Below, in pieces: positions 6,053-13,105 of a stretch of DNA of 15,200 bases. Position numbers and translations under genes: made by a program. Origin of the DNA: CAYYNP01 sp964472545 (lineage in GTDB: Bacteria > Planctomycetota > Planctomycetia > Pirellulales > Thermoguttaceae). A model generated the notes under the pieces. It did not search any database and was not told where the DNA came from. It saw only the letters and a program-made list of their open reading frames with translations. Numbering within the stretch: the first letter of the stretch is position 1; each line of letters starts with the position of its first letter. The DNA is taken from the NCBI GenBank assembly GCA_964472545.1, contig CAYYNP010000243.1:1-15200 (forward strand), read 5' to 3'.

Positions 6053-7849
6053 ATGGACGATTCTGCGAGACCCACTGGCCGGCGTCGACTGCTGTTTGGA
6101 GCCGGGTTGGCCGCGCTGGCCTCGGCCGCGGCGCTGTTGGCCACCTCGCCCGGGCTGCCGATGGTCTGGGACGAGGGCAACGCCATCCTGCGGGCAGAGG
6201 CCCTGCTGCAGGGAGATTGGCGGTACGCGATCGAGCATGAAGGACACCCGGCCTTCTACGGTGTGGTGATCGCGGCTGGCCAGTGGTTTGCGGGTGGTTG
6301 GCTCCCGCCGCTTACCGCCGCGCGGTTCGGGCCGATGATGCTCTTCTCGCTGGCCGCCGGGGCCATTTTCTATCGGATGGGCCGCGAGTACGGCACGGCG
6401 GCGGCGCTCGGTGCGGTGGCGGCGTTGTTGCTGATGCCGCGCGTCTTCGCCCACGCCCATTTCGCCTCGTTCGACGGCCCGCTGACCGCTTGTTGGATCT
6501 TGGCTTGGGCTGCATTCGCTCCAGCCACAAAACGCAGTTCCGCCGCCGTCCTCTGGGGCGTCTTGCTGGGCATGACCATGAGTTGCAAGGCGACCGGCTG
6601 GATCGCTCCGGTGCCGTTCGCCGCGATAGCCGTCGCCTATCGCGATCGGGCTGCGCTGCGGGCTTTGGCCGTGGGGATTCCGGTCGCGCTGGCCACGTTC
6701 TTCGTGCTCAATCCGCCGCTATGGAGCGATCCCGTCGGTAACTGGCTGAGGTTCTTCGATTTGAACCTGCATCGAACGCTCGACATCCCCGTCCAGTTCT
6801 TCGGGCAGCGACACGACTTCAACAACCCGCTGCCGTGGTACAACACGGTGGTCTGGACCGCCATCACCGTGCCGGTCGGCACGCTGTTGTTGGCCGGGCT
6901 GGGCGTGGTCGCGGTCTTTCGGCAGCGCCGTACACACACGGCCGGAATGCTCCTGCTGGCCAACTGGCTGGTGCTGCTGGTAGTCCGCGCCATGCCCGGC
7001 ACACCGCCGCACGACGGCATCCGGCTGTTCTTGCCCAGTTTCGCGTTCCTGGCGGCGCTGGCGGGCGTGGGATGCCCGGTGATGTTGCGGTGCGTAAGCA
7101 GGCGAGGGTGGCTGGGGAGAATCGTAGGGTGCGTCTCGACGCACCATGGCCCTAGAGAACCTGAAACCCCAGAGCGTGAAACCCCAAAACCTGGGGCTGC
7201 GCTGCGCTCAGCCACCGGCCACCCAACTGCCAGCCACCCCACGCTGGCCGTCGTCCTACTCGTCTTGCTCTACGCCTCCAGCGCTAGCAGCCTGCTCTGG
7301 TACGCTCCGCAGTGGCTCTCGTACTACAACCTGCTGATCGGCGGGCTGCCCGGCGCGACGGCTGCCGGCATGGAACCGACCTACTACTGGGACGGGCTCG
7401 ATCGCTCGACGCTTGCCTGGCTCGATGAGAACACGGCCGACGACGAGACGGTCGTCTTCCAATCCGCCCTGCTGGAGAACCTCAGCCTGATGCAACGCTG
7501 GCAGACGCTGCGCTGCACGACGGCCTACTGGGGTCCGATCCCGGATCACGCCAGCGGGTTCTGCTGGTGGCTGCCGCGCGACCCGACCGATCGGACCGTG
7601 TTGCTCACCGATGCACCGCCAAAGCCCCGTTGGTACGTCACGCAGAACCGCCCCGGCGCGTGGCCCGACTTCCACGTCGACCAATGGCTGATATTGCACG
7701 GTCGGCCGGAATTCGTTAAGACGATCCGCGCCGGTGGCATCGGGCCCTGGCGGCTCGACGTGCCGGTGGTGGCGATTTACGACTACCGGGAGTATGAGCA
7801 CTTTCTCCCGGCGGCAAGGGCCGTCTACGGCATGGAGGCCGTCCCGTGA
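6053..7849 (+). CDS. GT39-like membrane glycosyltransferase with an atypical hydrophilic insert
   Basis: A 598-residue polytopic protein. ATG 6053 is the first Met after the upstream gene ends at 6035; the open frame further upstream overlaps that gene. The N-terminal span ends in PMVWDEGNA with Asp40-Glu41, the first-loop acidic pair of GT39/PMT enzymes. Additional spans follow, including FASFDGPLTACWILAWAAF and several between about 160 and 345. Residues about 346-396 break the pattern: a basic, Pro/Thr/Glu-rich stretch between two membrane spans, encoded by DNA with hairpins and inverted repeats. The C-terminal part (SYYNLLIGGLPGA, EPTYYWDGLDRSTLAWLDE) is typical of bacterial GT39-like proteins whose periplasmic domain follows the last span. 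A sugar transferase using a polyprenyl-linked donor is likely; substrate unknown. The stop overlaps the GTG of the next gene by 4 bases. Confidence 0.8.
   Translation: MDDSARPTGRRRLLFGAGLAALASAAALLATSPGLPMVWDEGNAILRAEALLQGDWRYAIEHEGHPAFYGVVIAAGQWFAGGWLPPLTAARFGPMMLFSLAAGAIFYRMGREYGTAAALGAVAALLLMPRVFAHAHFASFDGPLTACWILAWAAFAPATKRSSAAVLWGVLLGMTMSCKATGWIAPVPFAAIAVAYRDRAALRALAVGIPVALATFFVLNPPLWSDPVGNWLRFFDLNLHRTLDIPVQFFGQRHDFNNPLPWYNTVVWTAITVPVGTLLLAGLGVVAVFRQRRTHTAGMLLLANWLVLLVVRAMPGTPPHDGIRLFLPSFAFLAALAGVGCPVMLRCVSRRGWLGRIVGCVSTHHGPREPETPERETPKPGAALRSATGHPTASHPTLAVVLLVLLYASSASSLLWYAPQWLSYYNLLIGGLPGATAAGMEPTYYWDGLDRSTLAWLDENTADDETVVFQSALLENLSLMQRWQTLRCTTAYWGPIPDHASGFCWWLPRDPTDRTVLLTDAPPKPRWYVTQNRPGAWPDFHVDQWLILHGRPEFVKTIRAGGIGPWRLDVPVVAIYDYREYEHFLPAARAVYGMEAVP
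7106..7239 (+). repeat. Hairpin-rich repeat-like element inside the GT39-like gene
   Basis: GGGTGGCTGG (7106-7115) is exactly complementary to CCAGCCACCC (7230-7239), framing about 134 bases. Inside is a perfect 8-bp palindromic hairpin, GGTGCGTC-TC-GACGCACC (7128-7145), and GCTGCGCTGCGCTCAGC. This resembles dispersed intergenic repeats rather than coding sequence, and the encoded peptide (residues about 352-396) is hydrophilic and without family character. The reading frame stays open through it. Confidence 0.5.
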
Positions 7850-8700
7850 TCAAAGCGACAATTCGCGTTGCGTTGCCGTTGTTTCTCCTCTCGATCGCCG
7901 CCGACGGCTTCGCGGCCGTGCCCCAATTGCCTAGGCCGCTGGCGAAACTCGAAAACTCGCTGGTCTTTCAGCCGATGCCCTATCCACAGGGCAACTGGCG
8001 ACCCGCGGGCTTGAAGTACGAGGACGTCTGGTTCGCCGCCGCCGACGGCACCCGGCTACACGGCTGGTACTGCCCGCGAGCCGGGGCGCGGGCGGCCGTG
8101 TTGTTTGCCCACGGCAATGCGGGCAACCTCAGCCATCGGGCCGACGTGATCCGCCTGCTGCACGATCGTTTGGGCGTCTCGGTGCTGGCCTTCGACTACC
8201 GCGGCTACGGACGCAGCGCCGGCACGCCCGACGAGGCCGGCATCCTGCAAGACACCCGCGCCGCCCGGGCGTACTTGGCCCGGCGCGAAGGGATCGCCGA
8301 GCGCGACGTGGTACTGATGGGCCGTTCGCTCGGCGGCGGGGTGATGGTCGACCTGGCGGCCACCGACGGCGCCCGCGGGCTGATCCTCGAAAGTACGTTC
8401 ACCTCCTTGCCCGAGGCCGCCCGCCACCTGGCCCCCTGGCTGCCTGCGAAGCTGTTGATGCGCAACCGGCTCGATTCCCTGGCCAAGATCCCCAACTACG
8501 CCGGCCCCCTGCTGCAAAGCCACGGCACGGCCGACCGCACCATCCCCTTCGCCCAAGGCCGCCGGCTACACGCCGCGGCGAAGGGGTCGAAGCGTTTCGT
8601 TGCCATCCCCGGAGCCGATCACAACCATCCGCAGACCCTCGAGTACTATCGCGCCCTGGCCCAGTTTCTCGCCAACCTGCCGCCGGTCACGCGACGATGA
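7846..8700 (+). CDS. Alpha/beta hydrolase (COG1073 / ABHD13-like), probably exported or membrane-anchored
   Basis: A 284-residue protein with a GTG start overlapping the upstream stop (GTGA), implying translational coupling. The N-terminus has a hydrophobic signal-like segment (VALPLFLLSIAADGFA). The core shows the alpha/beta hydrolase order: oxyanion-loop HGNAG (89-93), FDYRGYGRS, nucleophile elbow GRSLGGG with Ser161, acid Asp230 in HGTADRTIP, and catalytic His259 in GADHN. All three catalytic residues are present, so an active serine hydrolase (esterase, thioesterase or similar) is expected; the substrate is unknown. The LRR gene begins at the last bases of this one (ATGA overlap). No lid or extra domain is evident, and length is normal for the family. 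Confidence 0.88.
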   Translation: MIKATIRVALPLFLLSIAADGFAAVPQLPRPLAKLENSLVFQPMPYPQGNWRPAGLKYEDVWFAAADGTRLHGWYCPRAGARAAVLFAHGNAGNLSHRADVIRLLHDRLGVSVLAFDYRGYGRSAGTPDEAGILQDTRAARAYLARREGIAERDVVLMGRSLGGGVMVDLAATDGARGLILESTFTSLPEAARHLAPWLPAKLLMRNRLDSLAKIPNYAGPLLQSHGTADRTIPFAQGRRLHAAAKGSKRFVAIPGADHNHPQTLEYYRALAQFLANLPPVTRR

Positions 8701-9914
8701 GCGACACTGGTCCGAGACCCCGCTGGTATCGTCCCACGCCGGACCGCTTCTTGATTGCGCTGCTGGCCGTCGAGGGCGTGCTGCTCTTGTCCGAACGGTA
8801 TCACTGGTTCCCGTTCAACGAGCGCAAGGGCTACAGCGTGCTGACTGCCGTGGCGGCCGTCGGCGCCGCGTTGATTCTGATGTCCATCTGGTATGCCGGA
8901 AGCCTCGTGCTTCGGCGACGATTCCAATTCAGCATCCGGTCCTTGTTGGTATTGGTCGTGGTGGTGGCCGCCCCGTGCAGTTGGTTCTCTGTAAAGATCC
9001 GGCAGGCCAGAGAACAGAGGGAGGCCGTGGCGGCACTGTGGGACCTGCACTGTTGGGTTTGCTGCGATGGCGAGGAGATTCGGTTCTTCAACTTCCCGCC
9101 CAACCAGATCGATTTCGGTCCTCCTCCTCCTGAACGTTTGTCGAATTTCCTCGGTGTCGAGTTCTTCTCGGATGTCCGCGAAGTCGACGCGAGGATGAAC
9201 ACCGACGCCCTGGTGCACATTAAAGGGTCCACCAACCTTAAGGGCCTGAGTTTGATTAACACGAAGGTCACCGACGACGACCTGGAACACCTCAGAGAGT
9301 TCTCGAGTCTTCGAATCCTATGGCTGGCTCGCACGCAGGTCACCGATACCGGCTTGGAGCACCTTAGCGGGCTCTCCAACATTGAGTGGCTAGATTTGCG
9401 TAAGACCCAGATCAGCGACGGCGGCTTGAAGCACCTCCAAGGGCTTTCTAATCTCACGTATCTGGAATTGGCGGACTGCAACGTTACCGGCACCGGCTTG
9501 AAGCACCTCAAAGGGCACTCCAACCTCACCTTACTGAATTTGGGTTTCTCGGAGTTTGCCGGCTCTGGTCTACAGCACGTTGGGAGGCTCTCCAACCTTG
9601 AGATTGTGGACCTTTCTTATACTCGGGTCGCCGACTCCGATTTGGAGCACCTTCGGGGGCTCTCCAAGCTCAAGTATCTGGTTTTGCAGGGAACGCAGGT
9701 CACGGATTCCGGCCTGGAGCACCTCAGGACGCTCTCCAATCTCACGTATCTGATTCTGCATGAAACGCAGGTCACGGACTCCGGTCTGGAACACCTCAGG
9801 ACGCTCTCCAACCTCAGGGGGTTGAACGTTTTCAGGACGCAGGTCACGGAACAGGGCAAGAACAGGCTGCTGAAGGCACTACCCAACTGTGACGTCAACT
9901 ACTCAGAATGGTGA
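8697..9914 (+). CDS. Membrane-anchored leucine-rich-repeat protein
   Basis: A 405-residue protein whose ATG overlaps the previous stop by 4 bases. Three hydrophobic segments lie near the N-terminus (FLIALLAVEGVLLL, an Ala-rich one around 50-72, and FSIRSLLVLVVVVAAP around 80-97). The third is preceded by RRRFQ and matches a membrane-entry motif seen often in planctomycete proteins (that comparison is from general knowledge). From about residue 180 to 395 there are nine 24-residue repeats with consensus LxxLxLxxTQVTDSGLEHLRxLSN, the T-x-V-T-D-x-G-L type of bacterial LRR. Repeats 7 and 8 are nearly identical at the DNA level. The LRR domain probably lies outside the cytoplasm and binds protein partners. 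It is the last gene of the operon. Confidence 0.88.
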   Translation: MSDTGPRPRWYRPTPDRFLIALLAVEGVLLLSERYHWFPFNERKGYSVLTAVAAVGAALILMSIWYAGSLVLRRRFQFSIRSLLVLVVVVAAPCSWFSVKIRQAREQREAVAALWDLHCWVCCDGEEIRFFNFPPNQIDFGPPPPERLSNFLGVEFFSDVREVDARMNTDALVHIKGSTNLKGLSLINTKVTDDDLEHLREFSSLRILWLARTQVTDTGLEHLSGLSNIEWLDLRKTQISDGGLKHLQGLSNLTYLELADCNVTGTGLKHLKGHSNLTLLNLGFSEFAGSGLQHVGRLSNLEIVDLSYTRVADSDLEHLRGLSKLKYLVLQGTQVTDSGLEHLRTLSNLTYLILHETQVTDSGLEHLRTLSNLRGLNVFRTQVTEQGKNRLLKALPNCDVNYSEW

Positions 9915-10170
9915 GCGTTTTGTCCGTGGGATGCCTTGAGATAGGGCGGCATGCGTGGTACGGCGGTCTTCCTCGCGGCACGTAGCCATCTCGCAATCAG
10001 ATTCGGAGAGTAGACCTTGCCACCTCCGCCAAAGGGGCAGGACTCTCTTTCCCAATCGAGATCCGCGTGGCGCGGTGGTTCGACCGCGCAGCGTCTGCTT
10101 GAGCTGGGACGTAGTGCATGGCGAAAGAGACTCCCGTCCCTACGCTGCCCCTCGTCACCCTGTCACCCCC
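9915..10170 (+). other. Convergent intergenic region between the LRR gene and ymdB
   Basis: I see no gene in these 256 bases. It contains a 7-bp stem inverted repeat (10070-10076 pairing with 10083-10089, loop GGTTCG) without a T-tract, which could weakly terminate transcription from either side. The octamer repeats begin at its right end. Confidence 0.6.
10070..10089. terminator. Inverted repeat, possible bidirectional terminator between convergent genes
   Basis: The stem GCGCGGT / ACCGCGC has a 6-base loop and sits between the 3' ends of the LRR gene and ymdB. There is no run of T on either strand, so it is not a canonical intrinsic terminator. Confidence 0.3.
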
Positions 10171-10178
10171 TCACCGCT
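10155..10178 (-). repeat. Octamer repeat array, three units, overlapping the ymdB stop codon
   Basis: Three 8-base units (TCACCCTG, TCACCCCC, TCACCGCT) run across the end of ymdB, whose stop codon complement is TCA at 10171-10173. The units belong to the same family as the arrays on the other side of the gene. Confidence 0.55.
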
Positions 10179-10977
10179 TTCCCAACCCCTCCGCCTCCCG
10201 CTTATCCAAAACCAACCGCCGGATCCCCGTCGCATGCCCGGTCTGGGGGTCGACGTCGACGATGGTGCCTTGGAGCTTGACGTCATCGGTGGCGACCTCG
10301 AAGTGGGTGGGGCGGAACGTGCGGGCGGTCTCCATCACGCGGTCGACGCGGCGGCCGATGATGCTGTACATGGGGCCGGTCATGCCGACGTCGCATTGGA
10401 AGGCCGTGCCGCCGGGCAGGATGCACTCGTCGGCGGTGGGCACGTGGGTGTGGGTGCCCAGCACGGCGCTGAGGCGGCCGTCGAGGTGGCGGCCCATCAG
10501 TTGCATGTCGCTGGTCGCCTCGGCGTGGTAGTCCATCAGAATCACGCGTACGTCCGAGGGCATCGACGCCAACACGCGATCGGCCGCCTGCAACGGGCAA
10601 TCGACCGGCGACATGAAGACGCGTCCTAAGCACGTGAAGATGCCCACGCGGACGTGGTTCTTGGTCATCACGACGGTGTGGTCGTGGCCGGGGGCCTGGT
10701 GCGGGAAATTGGCCGGGCGGACGATTTTGCGCTCCGACTGCAAAACCGGGATCGCCTCTCGCCGGCGATAGACGTGATCGCCCATGGTGATCGCGTCGAC
10801 GCCCGCGGCGATCAACTCCCGATAGAGCGTTTGCGTGATGCCCGACCCGCCGGCGATGTTCTCCGCATTGGCCACGATCAGATCGAGCCCCTCGCGCGCC
10901 CGCAGCCCCCGCACCGACTGGGTTACGATTTGCCGGCCCGGCTTGCCAACGATGTCGCCGATGAGGAGTATCCGCAC
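10171..10977 (-). CDS. ymdB: YmdB-like (TIGR00282) metallophosphoesterase
   Basis: A 268-residue protein with the family's dinuclear-metal phosphoesterase motifs in order: GDIVG (Asp8), NAEN (Glu39, Asn40), a GDHVY motif (Asp67, His68), DYHAEATSD (His150) and GTHTHVPT (His175, His177). Spacing matches B. subtilis YmdB residue numbers exactly, except that the usual GNH has become GDH (N67D). YmdB proteins hydrolyse 2',3'-cyclic nucleotides and interact functionally with RNase Y. The GTG start at 10977 is supported by an in-frame TAG 15 bases upstream, which excludes longer versions. The gene lies 203 bases downstream of rny on the same strand, the conserved order. Octamer repeats flank both ends. 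Confidence 0.93.
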   Translation of the reverse strand: MRILLIGDIVGKPGRQIVTQSVRGLRAREGLDLIVANAENIAGGSGITQTLYRELIAAGVDAITMGDHVYRRREAIPVLQSERKIVRPANFPHQAPGHDHTVVMTKNHVRVGIFTCLGRVFMSPVDCPLQAADRVLASMPSDVRVILMDYHAEATSDMQLMGRHLDGRLSAVLGTHTHVPTADECILPGGTAFQCDVGMTGPMYSIIGRRVDRVMETARTFRPTHFEVATDDVKLQGTIVDVDPQTGHATGIRRLVLDKREAEGLGKR

Positions 10978-11021
10978 GGAGGTGTCTTTCTAGTTGCTTG
11001 TTGGGGGCGAGGGGGGGAAGA

Positions 11022-11057
11022 TGAGGGGGTAACAAGGTGAGGGGGTGAGGGGGTGAC
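11022..11057 (+). repeat. Octamer repeat array (TGAGGGGG type), four units
   Basis: The units TGAGGGGG, TAACAAGG, TGAGGGGG and TGAGGGGG lie end to end in the rny-ymdB spacer, followed by TGAC. They are the reverse complement of the CACC-type units at 11127-11174, so the two arrays could pair in a long hairpin in the transcript. Confidence 0.75.
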
Positions 11058-11126
11058 GTTCCCCGCGGATAACCGTCGCTACTTCATTTGAGACTCCCGC
11101 GCCCGCTGTTTCCATTGCCCCCCGGC

Positions 11127-11174
11127 CACCTTGTCACCTTGTCACCTTGTCACCTGGTCACCCCGTCACCCCCT
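11127..11174 (+). repeat. Octamer repeat array (CACCTTGT type), six units
   Basis: Six contiguous 8-base units: CACCTTGT three times, then CACCTGGT, CACCCCGT and CACCCCCT. The array ends 6 bases before the rny stop codon complement and is inverted relative to the array at 11022-11057. Confidence 0.85.
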
Positions 11175-11180
11175 CATCCT

Positions 11181-12740
11181 CTACCGCGCCATCTCGATGT
11201 GGCGCGTCTCGCGCAACACGGTGACCTTGATCTCGCCGGGGTAGGAGAGCTGCTTCTCGAAGGCCTGGGCGATGTCGCGGCAGATCTTGGCGGCGCTTTC
11301 GTCGGTGGTCTGTTTGGAACTGACCAACACCCGCAACTCGCGGCCGGCCTGGATGGCGAAGGCCTGGTCGACGCCCTGGAAGCTGCCGGCGATCGACTCG
11401 AGTTCTTCCATCCGCTTGACGTAGCGTTCGAGTGTCTCGCGCCGGGCGCCGGGGCGAGATGCGCTGCAGGCGTCGGCCGTGGCGACCAGTAGCGTATAAG
11501 GGTTGTCGACGCGCAGGTCGTCGTGGTGTCCCGAGGCGGCGGCAACCACCTCGCGAGACTCGCCAAAACGCTTCAACAGATCGGCGCCGATCTTGGGGTG
11601 TCCGCCCTCGGCCTCGTGGTCGGCCGCCTTGCCGAGGTCGTGCAACAGGCCGGCGCGGCGTCCCAGGGCGCCCTTCAGTCCGATCTCCTCGGCTAGCAGG
11701 CCGGCCACGTAGGCCACCTCGATGCTGTGGCGCAGCACGTTTTGGCTGTAGCTGGTGCGGAAGTGCAACCGGCCCAAGAGGTCCACGATGCGATCGTGCA
11801 GGCCGTGGACTTCGGCCTCCTGGCAGGCCTCTTGGCCGAGCTTGCGGATGTGGCGTTCCAATTCCTGTTGGGTGCTGGCGACGATCTCCTCGATGCGGCT
11901 GGGGTGGATGCGGCCGTCGGCGATGAGCTTGTCCAGCGCCAGCCGGGCCACCTCGCGGCGGATCGTGTCGAACGCGCTGACGATCACCACGCCGGGCGTA
12001 TCGTCGATGATCACGTCGACGCCGGTGGCCTTCTCGAAGGCACGAATATTACGGCCTTCACGCCCGATGATTCGCCCCTTCATCTCGTCGTTGGGGATGC
12101 CCACCGTGCTGGTGGTGGTCTCGGCCGTGTGGGCGGCGGCGTAGCGCTGCAAGGAGGTCAGCAGCATCTCCCGGGCCTTCTGGTCGCAGGTCTCGGCGAG
12201 TTGCTTCTCATGTTTGAGGATGGCGGCCCCGGTCTCGTTTTGGAGTTGCTCTTCGAGCAGTTCGAGCAGCCGTTCGGTGGCCTCTTCCTGGCTCAGCCCG
12301 GCCGTTTCGTGCAGCGTTTGCCGCTGCATGTCGAGCAGCTTCGAGAGTTCTTCCTTGCGGCGGTTGGTGTCTTGGATCTTCTCGGTCAGTTTGCGCTGGG
12401 TGTTCTCGACGATTTTCTCCCGCTTGCGGATCTGCTCGGCCTGTTCCTCCAGCGTATCTTGGCGTTTATCGAGCAACCGTTCGCGTTCGTGCAGTTCGCC
12501 ACGCAACCGACGGAGTTCCTTCTCGTTCTCGGCCTGCTGCTTCAGCGCGAGTTCTTTGGTTTCCAACTCGGCCTCACGTCGGAGGTTCGACACCTCGCGC
12601 TTGGCCTTGTCGATGAGCTGTTTGGCTTCCGACTCGGCGTCGCGTCGGCGGAGCCGATCCATCAGCCGGACCAGTATGAAGGTTAGCCCTGCGGCCAACG
12701 GGGCCGTAATCAACACGGCCCAAACGGTTTCAGTTTCCAC
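11181..12740 (-). CDS. rny: Ribonuclease Y
   Basis: A 519-residue protein, the usual RNase Y length. Residues 5-26 form a single N-terminal membrane anchor. Residues about 32-195 are a long charged coiled coil (Glu/Lys/Arg/Gln heptads). A KH domain follows with GIPNDEMKGRIIGREGRNIRA at 214-234, then the HD domain with His338, the HD pair His367-Asp368 in LLHDLGKA, GHHDD at 404-408 and Asp423 in TADACSASRPGAR. It is the membrane-bound endoribonuclease that initiates mRNA decay in many bacteria. The GTG start at 12740 has a good Shine-Dalgarno (GAGGA, 8 bases upstream, + strand 12749-12753). ymdB follows on the same strand. No truncation or missing catalytic residue is seen. Confidence 0.97.
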   Translation of the reverse strand: METETVWAVLITAPLAAGLTFILVRLMDRLRRRDAESEAKQLIDKAKREVSNLRREAELETKELALKQQAENEKELRRLRGELHERERLLDKRQDTLEEQAEQIRKREKIVENTQRKLTEKIQDTNRRKEELSKLLDMQRQTLHETAGLSQEEATERLLELLEEQLQNETGAAILKHEKQLAETCDQKAREMLLTSLQRYAAAHTAETTTSTVGIPNDEMKGRIIGREGRNIRAFEKATGVDVIIDDTPGVVIVSAFDTIRREVARLALDKLIADGRIHPSRIEEIVASTQQELERHIRKLGQEACQEAEVHGLHDRIVDLLGRLHFRTSYSQNVLRHSIEVAYVAGLLAEEIGLKGALGRRAGLLHDLGKAADHEAEGGHPKIGADLLKRFGESREVVAAASGHHDDLRVDNPYTLLVATADACSASRPGARRETLERYVKRMEELESIAGSFQGVDQAFAIQAGRELRVLVSSKQTTDESAAKICRDIAQAFEKQLSYPGEIKVTVLRETRHIEMAR

Positions 12741-12914
12741 GGTTCGATTCCTCGCGGATTAGAGTCCGGCGAGGTGCCTGCGTCGTTGGCGGTTCGTCGA
12801 TAGCGAGCCGGAAAATCGGCGCGTCGGCGAACCGCTAAACGTGGCTCCCTAGGAAACGCCTTCACCGGGCGACAGCTCAACGGCGGCTCGAAAGAGCAGA
12901 TTTCGGTGGGTCTG

Positions 12915-12989
12915 TGTCTCCGCCGGGGGGATCTCCGCCGACGGGATTTCCCCCGACAGGGTTTTCCCCGACGGGGTTTTCCCCGATAG
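12915..12989. repeat. 15-bp tandem repeat, five units
   Basis: Five imperfect 15-base units with consensus GGTTTTCCCCGACGG; the two at 12960-12989 differ at only two positions. The left-hand units are more diverged (GATCTCCGCCGACGG). Confidence 0.85.
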
Positions 12990-13060
12990 GGGTGGAGCTT
13001 CCCCGCAAGATATTGCTGCGCCCAGGCGGGCATGGCCTGACGGCCACGTCTTTGCGGACA

Positions 13061-13105
13061 GCCGCTTCTAGACTCGTCGCCTCTAGAATGGCCGCCTCTA
13101 GAATG
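13061..13105. repeat. 15-bp tandem repeat, three units
   Basis: Three units of the form GCCGCCTCTAGAATG; the last two differ by one base. The period matches the array at 12915-12989, but the sequence differs and the phase is not a multiple of three apart. Confidence 0.8.

Noticed and set aside
11022..11174. Insertion sequence between rny and ymdB
   Set aside because: No transposase frame and no target-site duplication were found; only short octamer arrays are present.
11727..12686. 319-codon + strand open frame opposite rny
   Set aside because: rny is unambiguous on the other strand; this frame is low-complexity Leu/Phe/Gly sequence produced by the antisense of the coiled coil.
12915..13105. 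CRISPR array
   Set aside because: The 15-base units are contiguous, with no unique spacers of regular length, and no cas genes are nearby.
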